DNA from: Streptomyces sp. NBC_00554
Lineage (GTDB): Bacteria > Actinomycetota > Actinomycetes > Streptomycetales > Streptomycetaceae
NCBI RefSeq assembly: GCF_041431135.1
Contig: NZ_CP107799.1
Coordinates: forward strand, 9,254,501-9,318,500
Direction: 5' to 3'
DNA length: 64,000 nucleotides
Shown here: in pieces, positions 33,194 through 40,908 of the stretch
How the letters are laid out: every line of letters starts with the position of its first letter
How positions within the stretch are numbered: position 1 is the stretch's first letter
Position numbers and translations under genes: made by a program
The notes under the pieces: generated by a model
What the model was told of the DNA's origin: nothing
Seen by the model: the letters and a program-made list of their open reading frames with translations, nothing else
Databases searched by the model: none

Positions 33194-35209
33194 GTCCGCC
33201 CAGTCGCCGTGGTCCGAGGTGATCCCGTCTCCGCCGTCGGTGACGACGAGACGCACCACCTCGGCACCGCTCACGTCGGCCGAAATCGCCTGCGCGGCCT
33301 GGGCGTTGGTGAGTACGCCCGTGGAGGCCACCTTCGTCCCGTCCGCCCAGATCTCGAACGCGACGGAACCGTCGGCGCCCTCCTCGTCGTCGACGCCCAC
33401 CTGCGCGGTGACGGTCTCGCACGCCTTGCCGGTGTAGTACTCGACGGTGCTCTCCGCGTGTACGCCCAGCCCCTTGGCATACACGACACCGTTGATGGTG
33501 ATCGGATTACCGTCTCTCGCCTCGTTCTCACCGTTACTGGTGTCGCGTTCAACTGGGCCCCACCCATTGGTCGTCGACAGCCATGGCAGGTCCCCGAGAG
33601 AGGAGACTCCCGAGGGTGGCGCCACGACCACGGACGCGGTCAGCGGAAGCACACTCTCGGCGCGTACACCGGTCGGCGAGCGGTAAGTCGCCTTCATTGT
33701 CAGGTCGTACGAGCCCGCGACCGTGCCCGCCGGCGCGGTGACCTTCCACGACGTACGCAGCGACCGGCCCGTCGGCAGGACGCTCGCGGTGGTCGGCGAA
33801 GCCGCCTTGACCTTCCATCCCTCGGGCCCGCTCAGCTTCACGGAGACCTGCTTGGCGGCCGTACGGCCCAGGTCGGTGACCGTCGACGTCAGCGCGACGG
33901 ATTTGTCCGGCTCGGCCAACAGGCTGCCTTCCAGGCCGAGTTCGACGGCGGGCGGGTTCTTGGCCCACTTGGCGTCGGTGGAGACACGTACGAGCACCGT
34001 GCCGTGCGCCGGGACGGTCGCCGAGATCGTGCCCGCGGTGTTGTAGCTCTTGTGCTGCCACAGATCGCGCAGGGTGTACGCGCCCGCCTGCGGCAGGCCC
34101 ACGGCCCCCGCGGTCGTGGCGATGCGCTGCGCGCTGCCGGTCTCGTTGAACAGCGCCACGGTCCGGCTGCCGTCCTTCATCTCCTTGGCGACGACCCAGC
34201 GCCCGCCCTCGGAGGAGAGCACCACGCCCTGCTTGCCCAGCGGGTCCTGGTCGACCGCGATGACCTCCTTGTTGTCGAGGATGTCGAAGGTCGCGTCGGA
34301 CGCGGTACGCAGGTCGGAGCCGATGAGGAGGGGTGCGGCCATGATCGACCACATCGAGAAGTGCGAGCGGTACTCGGTGTCGGTCATGCCGCCGTTGCCG
34401 ACCTCCAGCATGTCCGGGTCGTTCCAGTGCCCGGGACCGGCGTACTGGGCCAGTGGCAGGTTCTGCTTGAGGATCGACAGCATCGAGCCCCAACTGTCGC
34501 TGATGTCACCGGTCGTACGCCACAGCTGTCCGACGTCCGAAGCCCATTCCCAGGGCTTGTTCTCGCCCCACTCGCAGATGCTGTAGACGATGGGGCGGCC
34601 TGTTGACTGGGAGGCGGCTGCGAGAGCGTCACGCATGGTGTTGTAGCGCAACTTGGCGTCCACGCCTTGGTTGTTGCAGTTGTCGTACTTGAGGTAGTCG
34701 ACACCCCAGTCCGCGAACTGCTGGGCGTCGCTGTACTCATGGCCGAGCGCGCCGGGGAAGCCTGCATCGTTGCATGTCTTCGTGCCCGCGCTGGTGTAGA
34801 TGCCGAGCTTCAGGCCCTTGGAGTGGATGTAGTCGGCAACTGCCTTGATCCCATTGGGGAATCGCGCGGGGTCGGGCACCAACTTGTCGTTGGCGTCGCG
34901 CGAAGGCAGGGCCCAGCAGTCGTCCAGGTTGACGTACTCGTACCCGGCGTCCTTGAGGCCCTTCTCGACGAAGATGTCGGCGATCCCCTTGACCATGTCC
35001 TCGTTGAACTCGGCGCGGCAGTGCGTGGAGTTCCAGTTGTTGAAGCCCATGGGCGGAGTGAGGGCGAGGCCCTCGGCCAGTGTGGGGGAGACGGTGTCCT
35101 CGGCCGGGGCGGCCAGGGCCGGCGCGGCGAGGCCGATCGTGCACAACAGTCCTGCGGTGAACGCTCCGACCGCTCTTCGGCGGGCCGTGCGGGTGTGAAG
35201 GTGACGCAT
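33176..35209 (-). CDS. secreted GH27 alpha-galactosidase with NPCBM domain
   Basis: A 677-residue exported glycoside hydrolase. Signal peptide about 1-34. The GH27 TIM barrel follows: PPMGFNNWNS, NLDDCWA, LGIYTSAGTKTC, DYLKYDNC with nucleophile Asp176, and WRTTGDI with acid/base Asp235, then QYAGPGHWNDPDML. The C-terminal beta domain (VALFNETGSAQR...) precedes a NEW3 domain (about 425-530) and an NPCBM-type carbohydrate-binding domain with NGVVYAKGLGVHAESTVEYY. It removes alpha-galactose from extracellular oligosaccharides or galactomannan. Convergent with the ROK kinase. Confidence 0.94.
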   Translation of the reverse strand: MRHLHTRTARRRAVGAFTAGLLCTIGLAAPALAAPAEDTVSPTLAEGLALTPPMGFNNWNSTHCRAEFNEDMVKGIADIFVEKGLKDAGYEYVNLDDCWALPSRDANDKLVPDPARFPNGIKAVADYIHSKGLKLGIYTSAGTKTCNDAGFPGALGHEYSDAQQFADWGVDYLKYDNCNNQGVDAKLRYNTMRDALAAASQSTGRPIVYSICEWGENKPWEWASDVGQLWRTTGDISDSWGSMLSILKQNLPLAQYAGPGHWNDPDMLEVGNGGMTDTEYRSHFSMWSIMAAPLLIGSDLRTASDATFDILDNKEVIAVDQDPLGKQGVVLSSEGGRWVVAKEMKDGSRTVALFNETGSAQRIATTAGAVGLPQAGAYTLRDLWQHKSYNTAGTISATVPAHGTVLVRVSTDAKWAKNPPAVELGLEGSLLAEPDKSVALTSTVTDLGRTAAKQVSVKLSGPEGWKVKAASPTTASVLPTGRSLRTSWKVTAPAGTVAGSYDLTMKATYRSPTGVRAESVLPLTASVVVAPPSGVSSLGDLPWLSTTNGWGPVERDTSNGENEARDGNPITINGVVYAKGLGVHAESTVEYYTGKACETVTAQVGVDDEEGADGSVAFEIWADGTKVASTGVLTNAQAAQAISADVSGAEVVRLVVTDGGDGITSDHGDWADAQLTC

Positions 35210-35629
35210 CGTTACGTCCTCCGAACACGCGAAAGATGGGATGACGTCATGTTCGCGTCATCGCTGCGCGTTTAAGGTAGGACGTGTTTGACTCTGTTGG
35301 AAGAGGGAGTGCAAGACCCGCTCGGGGTGACGGCAGTTGTTCGATATCTCGTCAAAACCCTTGACGTGGCGCCGATTTGGTGTGAGGCCCGACCCTCACG
35401 TTCGGTTGTGTTGGTTGCTACCTGGTGGAGAAAGGCGCGGCACAGGCCTCGTTGTAGGGGCTCGTCTTGCCCGAAGATGCGGCAGGACATCGGATGTCCC
35501 GGCTAAATCTCTTGCGTGCGGCGAGGGGGCCGGCGGAAACACGAACGTAGTCGCGGTGGAGCCCAACGCCTCGGACGCGGTACCGCGACGGCATCAACGA
35601 CGCGTGGAGGCGAAGGGCTGATCCCACCC
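35210..35629. other. 420-bp region without a gene between GH27 and the Excalibur gene
   Basis: It contains an inverted repeat GATGACG/CGTCATC (35240-35262, with TGACGTCA inside) in front of GH27, a small stem GTGAGG/CCTCAC (35382-35399), and an isolated perfect palindrome GGACATC-G-GATGTCC (35485-35499). Short open frames exist but show no coding character. The sequence is a little AT-richer than its surroundings. Confidence 0.5.
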
Positions 35630-36094
35630 TCACTCGCAGCCGACGCCGTCCCCGTCACGGTCGAGGTGGCGGCCGTAGCCGGGATCTCCGGCCCGCACGG
35701 GGGCGGCTCCCGCCGCGCGGGCGGCAGCGCAGTTCTCGTAGTACACGTCGTCGCTCCCGCCACTGCTGTCGTCCGTGTTGCCACTGTCGGCGGCGGGCTG
35801 TGCGGTGACGGTCGTTCGCACGGTTGTCGTCGCCCGGACCGTCACGGTGGCGGCGGGCTTCGCGTCTGCGGTCTCGGTCGCGGTGGCGGTGGCGGTCGCT
35901 GTCGTGGTGGCGGTGACCGTGGCGGTCGGCTGAGGATCGGCCGACGCGGACTCCTTGTCGTCTCCGCTGCCGCCGATGCCTATGCCGAGGAAGAGCGCCA
36001 GAGCGAGCGCCGGCAGGACGAAACGTTTACGCGCCCAGCCTGGAGCGATGCGGGCCGGTGCGGTTGACGGTGGTGGTGTGTACGGGTTGGTCAT
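35630..36094 (-). CDS. Excalibur calcium-binding-domain protein
   Basis: A 154-residue membrane-anchored protein. A short N-terminal cytoplasmic part, one hydrophobic helix (about 28-43), a Thr/Ala-rich low-complexity linker with repeated TVTA/TATA, and a C-terminal Excalibur domain: YYENCAAARAAGAAPVRAGDPGYGRHLDRDGDGVGCE, whose DRDGDGVGCE loop binds calcium and whose two Cys pair. The domain is found on extracellular nucleases and cell-wall proteins; no enzyme domain is attached here. The ATG at 36094 follows GGGGGGACGAG. Confidence 0.87.
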   Translation of the reverse strand: MTNPYTPPPSTAPARIAPGWARKRFVLPALALALFLGIGIGGSGDDKESASADPQPTATVTATTTATATATATETADAKPAATVTVRATTTVRTTVTAQPAADSGNTDDSSGGSDDVYYENCAAARAAGAAPVRAGDPGYGRHLDRDGDGVGCE

Positions 36095-36216
36095 CTCGTC
36101 CCCCCTGGGATGATTCGAGGGGGATGACGGTAGTGCTGGAGATGTGCCGGATGGTGCGGAGATGGCGTTGCGTGACCCACCCGTTACTCATGCCCTGCTT
36201 CGTAGTTGAACCGGGC

Positions 36217-36408
36217 ATGAAGAAGCGAAGCATGCTTGCCATTGCCTCCCTGGCTGCCGGATTCGTCGTCGCGGCGGTCACGCCGTCCCATGCCGACACG
36301 GATGTACTGGACAACCTGGACGTCAACGACACGCTCAGCACCCTCGACCACACCGTCAGCAGCGACAGCCTGGCCGCGCACGAGGGCGCTCCGGGCCACA
36401 ACAGCTGA
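36217..36408 (+). CDS. small secreted peptide of unknown function
   Basis: A 63-residue protein with a clear signal peptide (MKKRSMLAIASLAAGFVVAA, cleavage near SHA at 28) and a 35-residue acidic mature part with repeated DNLDVNDTLSTLDHTVSSDSL pattern, ending GAPGHNS. No family is recognised. It lacks the paired Cys of chaplins. No strong ribosome site is visible before 36217; an ATG at 36190 in frame is the alternative. A strong terminator follows the gene. Confidence 0.6.
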   Translation: MKKRSMLAIASLAAGFVVAAVTPSHADTDVLDNLDVNDTLSTLDHTVSSDSLAAHEGAPGHNS

Positions 36409-36421
36409 GGGTTCGATCCGT

Positions 36422-36455
36422 GGCGCCGGTGTCCCTGGGCGGGGACACCGGCGCC
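36422..36455 (+). terminator. strong terminator after the small secreted peptide
   Basis: GGCGCCGGTGTCCC (36422-36435) and GGGACACCGGCGCC (36442-36455) form a perfect 14-bp stem with a TGGGCG loop. A GTGCTTT sequence follows. It lies 13 bp after the stop codon and separates the gene from the P-loop/Nudix gene. Confidence 0.75.
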
Positions 36456-36541
36456 GTGCTTTCGGCCCCCTCATCAGGGGCTGGTTTCCGTGGCAGGGTG
36501 AAGCGGGCAAGCCTCAGGGGGCCAACAGAAGAGGGGGAACC

Positions 36542-37582
36542 GTGATCGTCTGGATCAACGGTGCGTTCGGTGCGGGGAAGACCACCACCGCACGGGAACT
36601 GATCGAGCTGATCCCGAACAGCACGCTCTTCGACCCCGAGGTCATCGGCGGCACGCTCCCGCAGCTGCTGCCGCCCAAACGCCTCGCCGAGGTCGGCGAC
36701 TTCCGGGACCTGCCGATCTGGCGGCGCCTGGTGGTCGACACCGCGGCGGCGATGCTCGCCGAACTCGGCGGCGTCCTCGTGGTTCCGATGACCCTGCTGC
36801 GCCAGGAGTACCGGGATGAGATCTTCGGCGGTCTCGCCGCGCGCCGGATCCCCGTACGACATGTGCTCCTCGCCCCGGCGGAAACGATCCTGCGCAAGCG
36901 AATAGCGGGGCGTGAGGTGCCCCCGGAACTGCCGGACGGTGAGATACGGGTGCGGCAGTGGTCCTACGACCACATCGAGCCGTACCGCGCCGCACTCGCC
37001 TCCTGGCTCCTCGCCGACGCCCACCCCGTGGACACCGGCGCGCTCACCCCGTACGAAGCCGCGCTGCGCATCGCCGAGGCCGTACACACCGGGGACGCGC
37101 CCGTCTGCGAGATCGTGCAGACCCCCGAACCCACCGCGGAGACCGTCGCCGCGGGGGTGCTGCTCTTCGACGAGCAGGACCGTGTGCTGCTCGTCGACCC
37201 GACGTACAAGGCGGGCTGGGAATTCCCCGGCGGCGTCGTCGAGTCCGGCGAAGCGCCCGCGCGCGCGGGCATACGCGAGGTCGCCGAGGAGACCGGCCTG
37301 CAACTGGACGACGTACCCGCTCTGCTCGTCGTCGACTGGGAGCCGCCCGCGCCGCCCGGCTTCGGCGGCCTGCGCCTTCTCTTCGACGGCGGCCGGCTCG
37401 ACGACGCGGCGGTCCGGCGCCTGCTGCTTCCCGGCCCCGAACTGCGGGACTGGCGCTTCGTCAGCGAACAGGAGGCGGCGGATCTGCTGCCACCGGTGCG
37501 TTACGAACGGCTGCGGTGGGCGCTGCGGGCGCGGGAGCGTGGAGCCGCGTTGTACCTGGAGGCAGGGGTTCCGGTCGGCTGA
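36542..37582 (+). CDS. P-loop NTPase fused to a Nudix hydrolase
   Basis: A 346-residue two-domain protein. Residues 1-185 form a small P-loop kinase-like domain: VWINGAFGAGKTTTA (Walker A), FDPEVIGG, LVVPMTLLRQEYRDEIFGGL, and ILRKRIAGREVP lid region, close to adenylate/shikimate-kinase-like or AAA_33 proteins. Residues 200-346 are a Nudix domain with the box GGVVESGEAPARAGIREVAEETGL. This combination could phosphorylate one compound and cleave a nucleoside diphosphate derivative of it, but substrates are unknown. The GTG at 36542 follows AGAGGGGGAA. Confidence 0.85.
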   Translation: MIVWINGAFGAGKTTTARELIELIPNSTLFDPEVIGGTLPQLLPPKRLAEVGDFRDLPIWRRLVVDTAAAMLAELGGVLVVPMTLLRQEYRDEIFGGLAARRIPVRHVLLAPAETILRKRIAGREVPPELPDGEIRVRQWSYDHIEPYRAALASWLLADAHPVDTGALTPYEAALRIAEAVHTGDAPVCEIVQTPEPTAETVAAGVLLFDEQDRVLLVDPTYKAGWEFPGGVVESGEAPARAGIREVAEETGLQLDDVPALLVVDWEPPAPPGFGGLRLLFDGGRLDDAAVRRLLLPGPELRDWRFVSEQEAADLLPPVRYERLRWALRARERGAALYLEAGVPVG

Positions 37583-37678
37583 CCTCGTCGACATGAGGTG
37601 ACGTCATGTGTCGTCTTGGCGCCGGGAGTTGCCGAGCCGGCGCAGTTCCTTCGCCGCTCAACGGGTCCCACGCACCGC

Positions 37679-37704
37679 TGGACCCCCCGGGAAGCGGGGG
37701 TCCA
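37679..37704. terminator. bidirectional terminator
   Basis: TGGACCCCC (37679-37687) pairs with GGGGGTCCA (37696-37704) around CGGGAAGC. It lies between the convergent Nudix fusion gene and the membrane protein gene at 37727-38257. Confidence 0.65.
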
Positions 37705-37726
37705 GGGACGGATGCCCGGACAGGTC

Positions 37727-38257
37727 CTAGTTGTGGGCCGCGCCGGCGGACGCGAGCCGGTGGGTGCCGAAGGCGCGGGTGGCCAGGCCAAGGGTTCGGG
37801 TCAGTGTCATCGCGACGGCCATCAGGATCAGGCTGTCCGTGATGGCGTCGACGGTGATCTGGTGGGAGATCATCCAGTGGCCGAGCTGTGTCCCGAACCA
37901 GTGCTCGCTGCCGTAGGAGAAGGCGGCCCGCGCTCCGATCACGACGATCCACAAGGACGCGTAGCCGGACCCCGCCCGGGTGACCGGGCGGCCGGTGCGC
38001 GGGCTGCTGTAGACACGCATGAGGCTTACGGCGGCCAGCCCGGCGAGCAGGCCCGCGACGACCGCGGCGATCTCCAGGGTCAGGCCGTCGCCGTGCGTGG
38101 TCAGCCCCTTCGCGAACAGCGGAACGATCGCGGCGGCCAGCAGCAGCGGGCGCAGGATGCGGAAGGCACCCACCTTCCGGTGCGAGCCCAGATCCGCTTC
38201 CAGTACGGCGAAGAGGACGAGGCCGTTGATGAGCATGGCTTGGCTGAGGGTGGACAT
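37727..38257 (-). CDS. integral membrane protein of unknown function
   Basis: A 176-residue protein with about five hydrophobic helices (near 5-20, 35-50, 60-80, 98-112, 138-155). Conserved-looking charged residues include DLGSHRKVGAFRILRPL and WFGTQLGHWMISHQITVDAITDSL. The family cannot be named with confidence; CcdC-like or DUF1453-like proteins have a similar size and layout. It is divergent from another membrane gene leading a two-component system, with the two facing a 250-bp regulatory region, so they may be related. Confidence 0.6.
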   Translation of the reverse strand: MSTLSQAMLINGLVLFAVLEADLGSHRKVGAFRILRPLLLAAAIVPLFAKGLTTHGDGLTLEIAAVVAGLLAGLAAVSLMRVYSSPRTGRPVTRAGSGYASLWIVVIGARAAFSYGSEHWFGTQLGHWMISHQITVDAITDSLILMAVAMTLTRTLGLATRAFGTHRLASAGAAHN

Positions 38258-38365
38258 GGCGTCACGGTCCTAGGGTCGGGACGCGGCCGATTCGGCCGGT
38301 CGGTACGGCGTGGCTTCGCGCTGTCACCACACTCGTCCGGCGCCGGTCGTGGGTCGCCGTAGCAG

Positions 38366-38417
38366 GGGGTGACCCGAGGGGTGATCCGTCGCGGGGACGC
38401 CCCTCCCGTGTCACCCC
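38366..38417. promoter_or_regulatory. direct repeats upstream of the membrane protein/two-component genes
   Basis: GGGGTGACCCG (38366-38376) and GGGGTGATCCG (38378-38388) are direct repeats 12 bp apart, and TCACCCC (38411-38417) is an inverted copy. They lie between the divergent membrane genes and are candidate sites for the response regulator encoded downstream. Confidence 0.4.
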
Positions 38418-38510
38418 GCAGGTCATGCCGTGGTGTGACGCCGCTTGTGATCGGTCTCCGTAGCGTCGGCCTCGGTCGATGAAGCGAATGCAGCCGATGA
38501 AGGAGTCGTC

Positions 38511-39029
38511 ATGAGCGTGCTTGTGGTCCTGGCCGTGATCGGCATCGTGGTGGTGGTGATCGGACGCCAGCTCGCGGGCGAACCGCTGCGCGGCAAGCGG
38601 GTCCTGCTGCTGCCCGCGATCCTGGCGGTCGTCGGCGTGTACCAGCTCTCCGGGCACGGCGAGCACCCCACCGCGCCCGACGTCGGACTCCTGGTGGCCG
38701 GCGCGGTGGTCGCGGCGGGCATCGGCGCCGGCCAGGGCTCGGTCATGCGGCTGGAGAACCGCGGCGGCGCCCTGTGGGGACAACTGCCCGTCATCGGTCT
38801 GTGGCTGTGGGGCGCTCTGATCGCCTCCCGGGTGCTGACCACACTCGTCGCGAGCGAGCTGCACGCCCATGTCGCGGCATCCTCGGCAGCGATCCTGCTG
38901 ATGCTGGGCGTCAACCGGCTCGGCCAGGCCGCCGTGATCACTCGGCGCGCGCTGTCCTCGGGTGTGCCCTTCGCGCCGGAGAAGGACGGCAAGGTCTTCA
39001 TGGGGAATCGCTTCGGGCGTCAAAATTGA
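38511..39029 (+). CDS. membrane protein preceding a two-component system
   Basis: A 172-residue protein with five hydrophobic helices and a short cytoplasmic tail. RQLAGEPLRGKRVLLLPAIL and VMRLENRGGALWGQLPVIGLWLWGALI suggest the DUF1453/CcdC-like group. The ATG at 38511 has AAGGAG. It ends 20 bp before the histidine kinase start, so it is likely cotranscribed and might be its signal partner or target. Confidence 0.7.
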   Translation: MSVLVVLAVIGIVVVVIGRQLAGEPLRGKRVLLLPAILAVVGVYQLSGHGEHPTAPDVGLLVAGAVVAAGIGAGQGSVMRLENRGGALWGQLPVIGLWLWGALIASRVLTTLVASELHAHVAASSAAILLMLGVNRLGQAAVITRRALSSGVPFAPEKDGKVFMGNRFGRQN

Positions 39030-39049
39030 GGTCCGGATACCATTCGAGT

Positions 39050-40198
39050 GTGCTGCGCAAGATCTCCTGGCTCATTCGCGCGGGCGCCTACGTCCTGGTG
39101 GGCACGGGAATCTTCGGCTGGTCGTCCTTCGGGCCGGTGGCGCTGCCTGTCACCGTCACCGCGTTCGCCCTCACCGGGCTGCTGATGTGTGCCTGGGCGG
39201 TGCTCGACCTCCGCGGCCGCGAGGACGCCGGGTGGCGGCCGTCGCCCGCACTGCCCTACCTCCTCGGCGCGATCGCAGTCCTCGCGGGTGGCGCGTCCGG
39301 AGTGCCCGACGCCACCTCGCTGGTCGCGCTCGCCGCACTGGCCGTGCTCGACGCCGGCAGCGAAGCGTCCCTGCTCGCGGGATGGGCGGTCGCCGGTGCC
39401 GGGGCGCTCGCCATCGAGATCGGCGCACTGATCGCCGGGGCCGGCACCGGCGTAGTGCTCGGCTCACCGCTGATCCTGCTGGTCGCCCTGCTCAGTGGCC
39501 GCAACCGCCGTGCCTACCGGGTCCAGGCCGAGCAGGCCGCGGCGATGCTCGCCCAGGTCGAGCAACTCCGCGCCGAGCAGCGCCAGGTGGCCGTACTCGA
39601 CGAGCGCACCCGGATCGCCCGCGAGATCCACGACGTGCTCGCCCACTCGCTCGGCGCCCTCGGCATCCAGATCCAGGCGGCCCGCGCCCTGCTGACCGAC
39701 CACGGCGACATCGAACGGGCCGCCGGTCTCCTCGGCGTCGCCCAGCGCATCGCCTCCGACGGCCTCACCGAGACCCGCCGGGCCGTGCACGCCCTGCGCG
39801 CCGACACCGTCCCACTGGACGAGGAGCTGGCCAAGATGGCGGCCGAGCACCGGCAGCGGCACAGCACGGACGTACAGTTCACCGTCGAGGGCGACCCGGT
39901 CCCGCTGCCCCCGGAGCAGACGCTGGCCCTGGTGCGTACGGCTCAGGAGTCGCTCACCAACACCGCCAAGCACGCGCCCCACCAGCCGGTGACGCTGCTC
40001 CTGAGCTACCAGGACGACGACGTGACACTCACCATCGGCAACCCGCTCACCGACTCCCCGGCCGGACCGGCCTTCCACACCGTCGACGGCGGCTACGGCC
40101 TCACCGGGATGCGCGAACGACTGCTGCTGCTCGGCGGCGCCCTTTCCGCGGGAGCGGAGAGCGGACGCTGGGCCGTGACCGCGAGGGTGCCGCGATGA
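39050..40198 (+). CDS. NarL-type sensor histidine kinase
   Basis: A 382-residue sensor. The N-terminal membrane part has five or so helices up to about residue 150. A HisKA_3 dimerisation domain, DERTRIAREIHDVLAHSLGALGIQI with phospho-His194, follows a coiled coil (QAEQAAAMLAQVEQLRAEQRQ). The ATPase domain shows RTAQESLTNTAKHA and GGYGLTGMRERLLLLGG. The GTG at 39050 was chosen over earlier open frame because membrane homology begins there; GATACC at 39036-39041 lies just upstream. The stop overlaps the response regulator by ATGA. Confidence 0.88.
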   Translation: MLRKISWLIRAGAYVLVGTGIFGWSSFGPVALPVTVTAFALTGLLMCAWAVLDLRGREDAGWRPSPALPYLLGAIAVLAGGASGVPDATSLVALAALAVLDAGSEASLLAGWAVAGAGALAIEIGALIAGAGTGVVLGSPLILLVALLSGRNRRAYRVQAEQAAAMLAQVEQLRAEQRQVAVLDERTRIAREIHDVLAHSLGALGIQIQAARALLTDHGDIERAAGLLGVAQRIASDGLTETRRAVHALRADTVPLDEELAKMAAEHRQRHSTDVQFTVEGDPVPLPPEQTLALVRTAQESLTNTAKHAPHQPVTLLLSYQDDDVTLTIGNPLTDSPAGPAFHTVDGGYGLTGMRERLLLLGGALSAGAESGRWAVTARVPR

Positions 40199-40878
40199 GC
40201 GCCGGGAGACCGCTGCGGGTGATCGTCGCCGACGACCAGGCCAGCGTCCGCGAGGGCCTCGTCCTGATGCTCGGACTGTTGCCGGACATCGACGTCGTCG
40301 CCTCGGCCGCCAACGGCGAGGAAGCCCTCGCGCTGGTCGCCGAGCACCGCCCCGACGCCATCCTCCTCGATCTCCACATGCCGGTCATGGACGGCACCGA
40401 GACCACTCGGCGGCTCACCGCGGACCACCCCGAAGTGGCGATCGTCGTCCTGACGACGTTCGCCGACGACCGCTCGGTGCTGGACACGCTCCGCGCCGGG
40501 GCCCGCAGCTACCTGACCAAGGACGCCGACCGCCTGCACATCGCCCAGACGCTGCGCAGCGCCGCGAGCGGACTCGCCGTCCTCGACCCCCAGGTGCAGG
40601 CCACACTGCTGGCCGCGACCACCCCGCCGCCGGCCGCCGCCGCGCCCGAGACGGTCCCGGTCCCCGCCGCCGACCGTGAACCGCCCGACCACCTCACCCA
40701 GCGCGAGGCGGAGATCCTCACCCTCATCGCCCGTGGTCTGACGAACACCGAGATCGCGACGACGCTCTTCCTGAGCAACAACACGGTCAAGACCCACATC
40801 AACCGCATCTTCGCCAAGACCGCCTCACGCGACCGCGTCGCCGCGACCCGCTACGCCCGCGACCACGGCATGGGCTGA
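40195..40878 (+). CDS. NarL/LuxR-type response regulator
   Basis: A 227-residue partner of the kinase. Receiver domain with acidic pocket VIVADDQ, phosphoacceptor Asp59 in LLDLHMP, VLTTFADD and LTKDA Lys. A Pro/Ala-rich linker precedes the LuxR HTH: LTQREAEILTLIARGLTNTEIATTLFLSNNTVKTHINRIFAKTASRDR. Translation is coupled to the kinase. It likely regulates its own operon. Confidence 0.92.
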   Translation: MSAGRPLRVIVADDQASVREGLVLMLGLLPDIDVVASAANGEEALALVAEHRPDAILLDLHMPVMDGTETTRRLTADHPEVAIVVLTTFADDRSVLDTLRAGARSYLTKDADRLHIAQTLRSAASGLAVLDPQVQATLLAATTPPPAAAAPETVPVPAADREPPDHLTQREAEILTLIARGLTNTEIATTLFLSNNTVKTHINRIFAKTASRDRVAATRYARDHGMG

Positions 40879-40908
40879 CGCCCCCGGCTCAGCGCGTCGC
40901 CCGTGTGC

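Noticed and set aside
31506..33422. Long complement frame across lacI start, operator and the ROK gene
   Set aside because: It runs through the operator region and three real features; composition is Arg-rich as expected of shadow frames.
35288..35506. Short open frame in the GH27/Excalibur gap
   Set aside because: No ribosome site, no codon bias and no family similarity; the region is better seen as intergenic.
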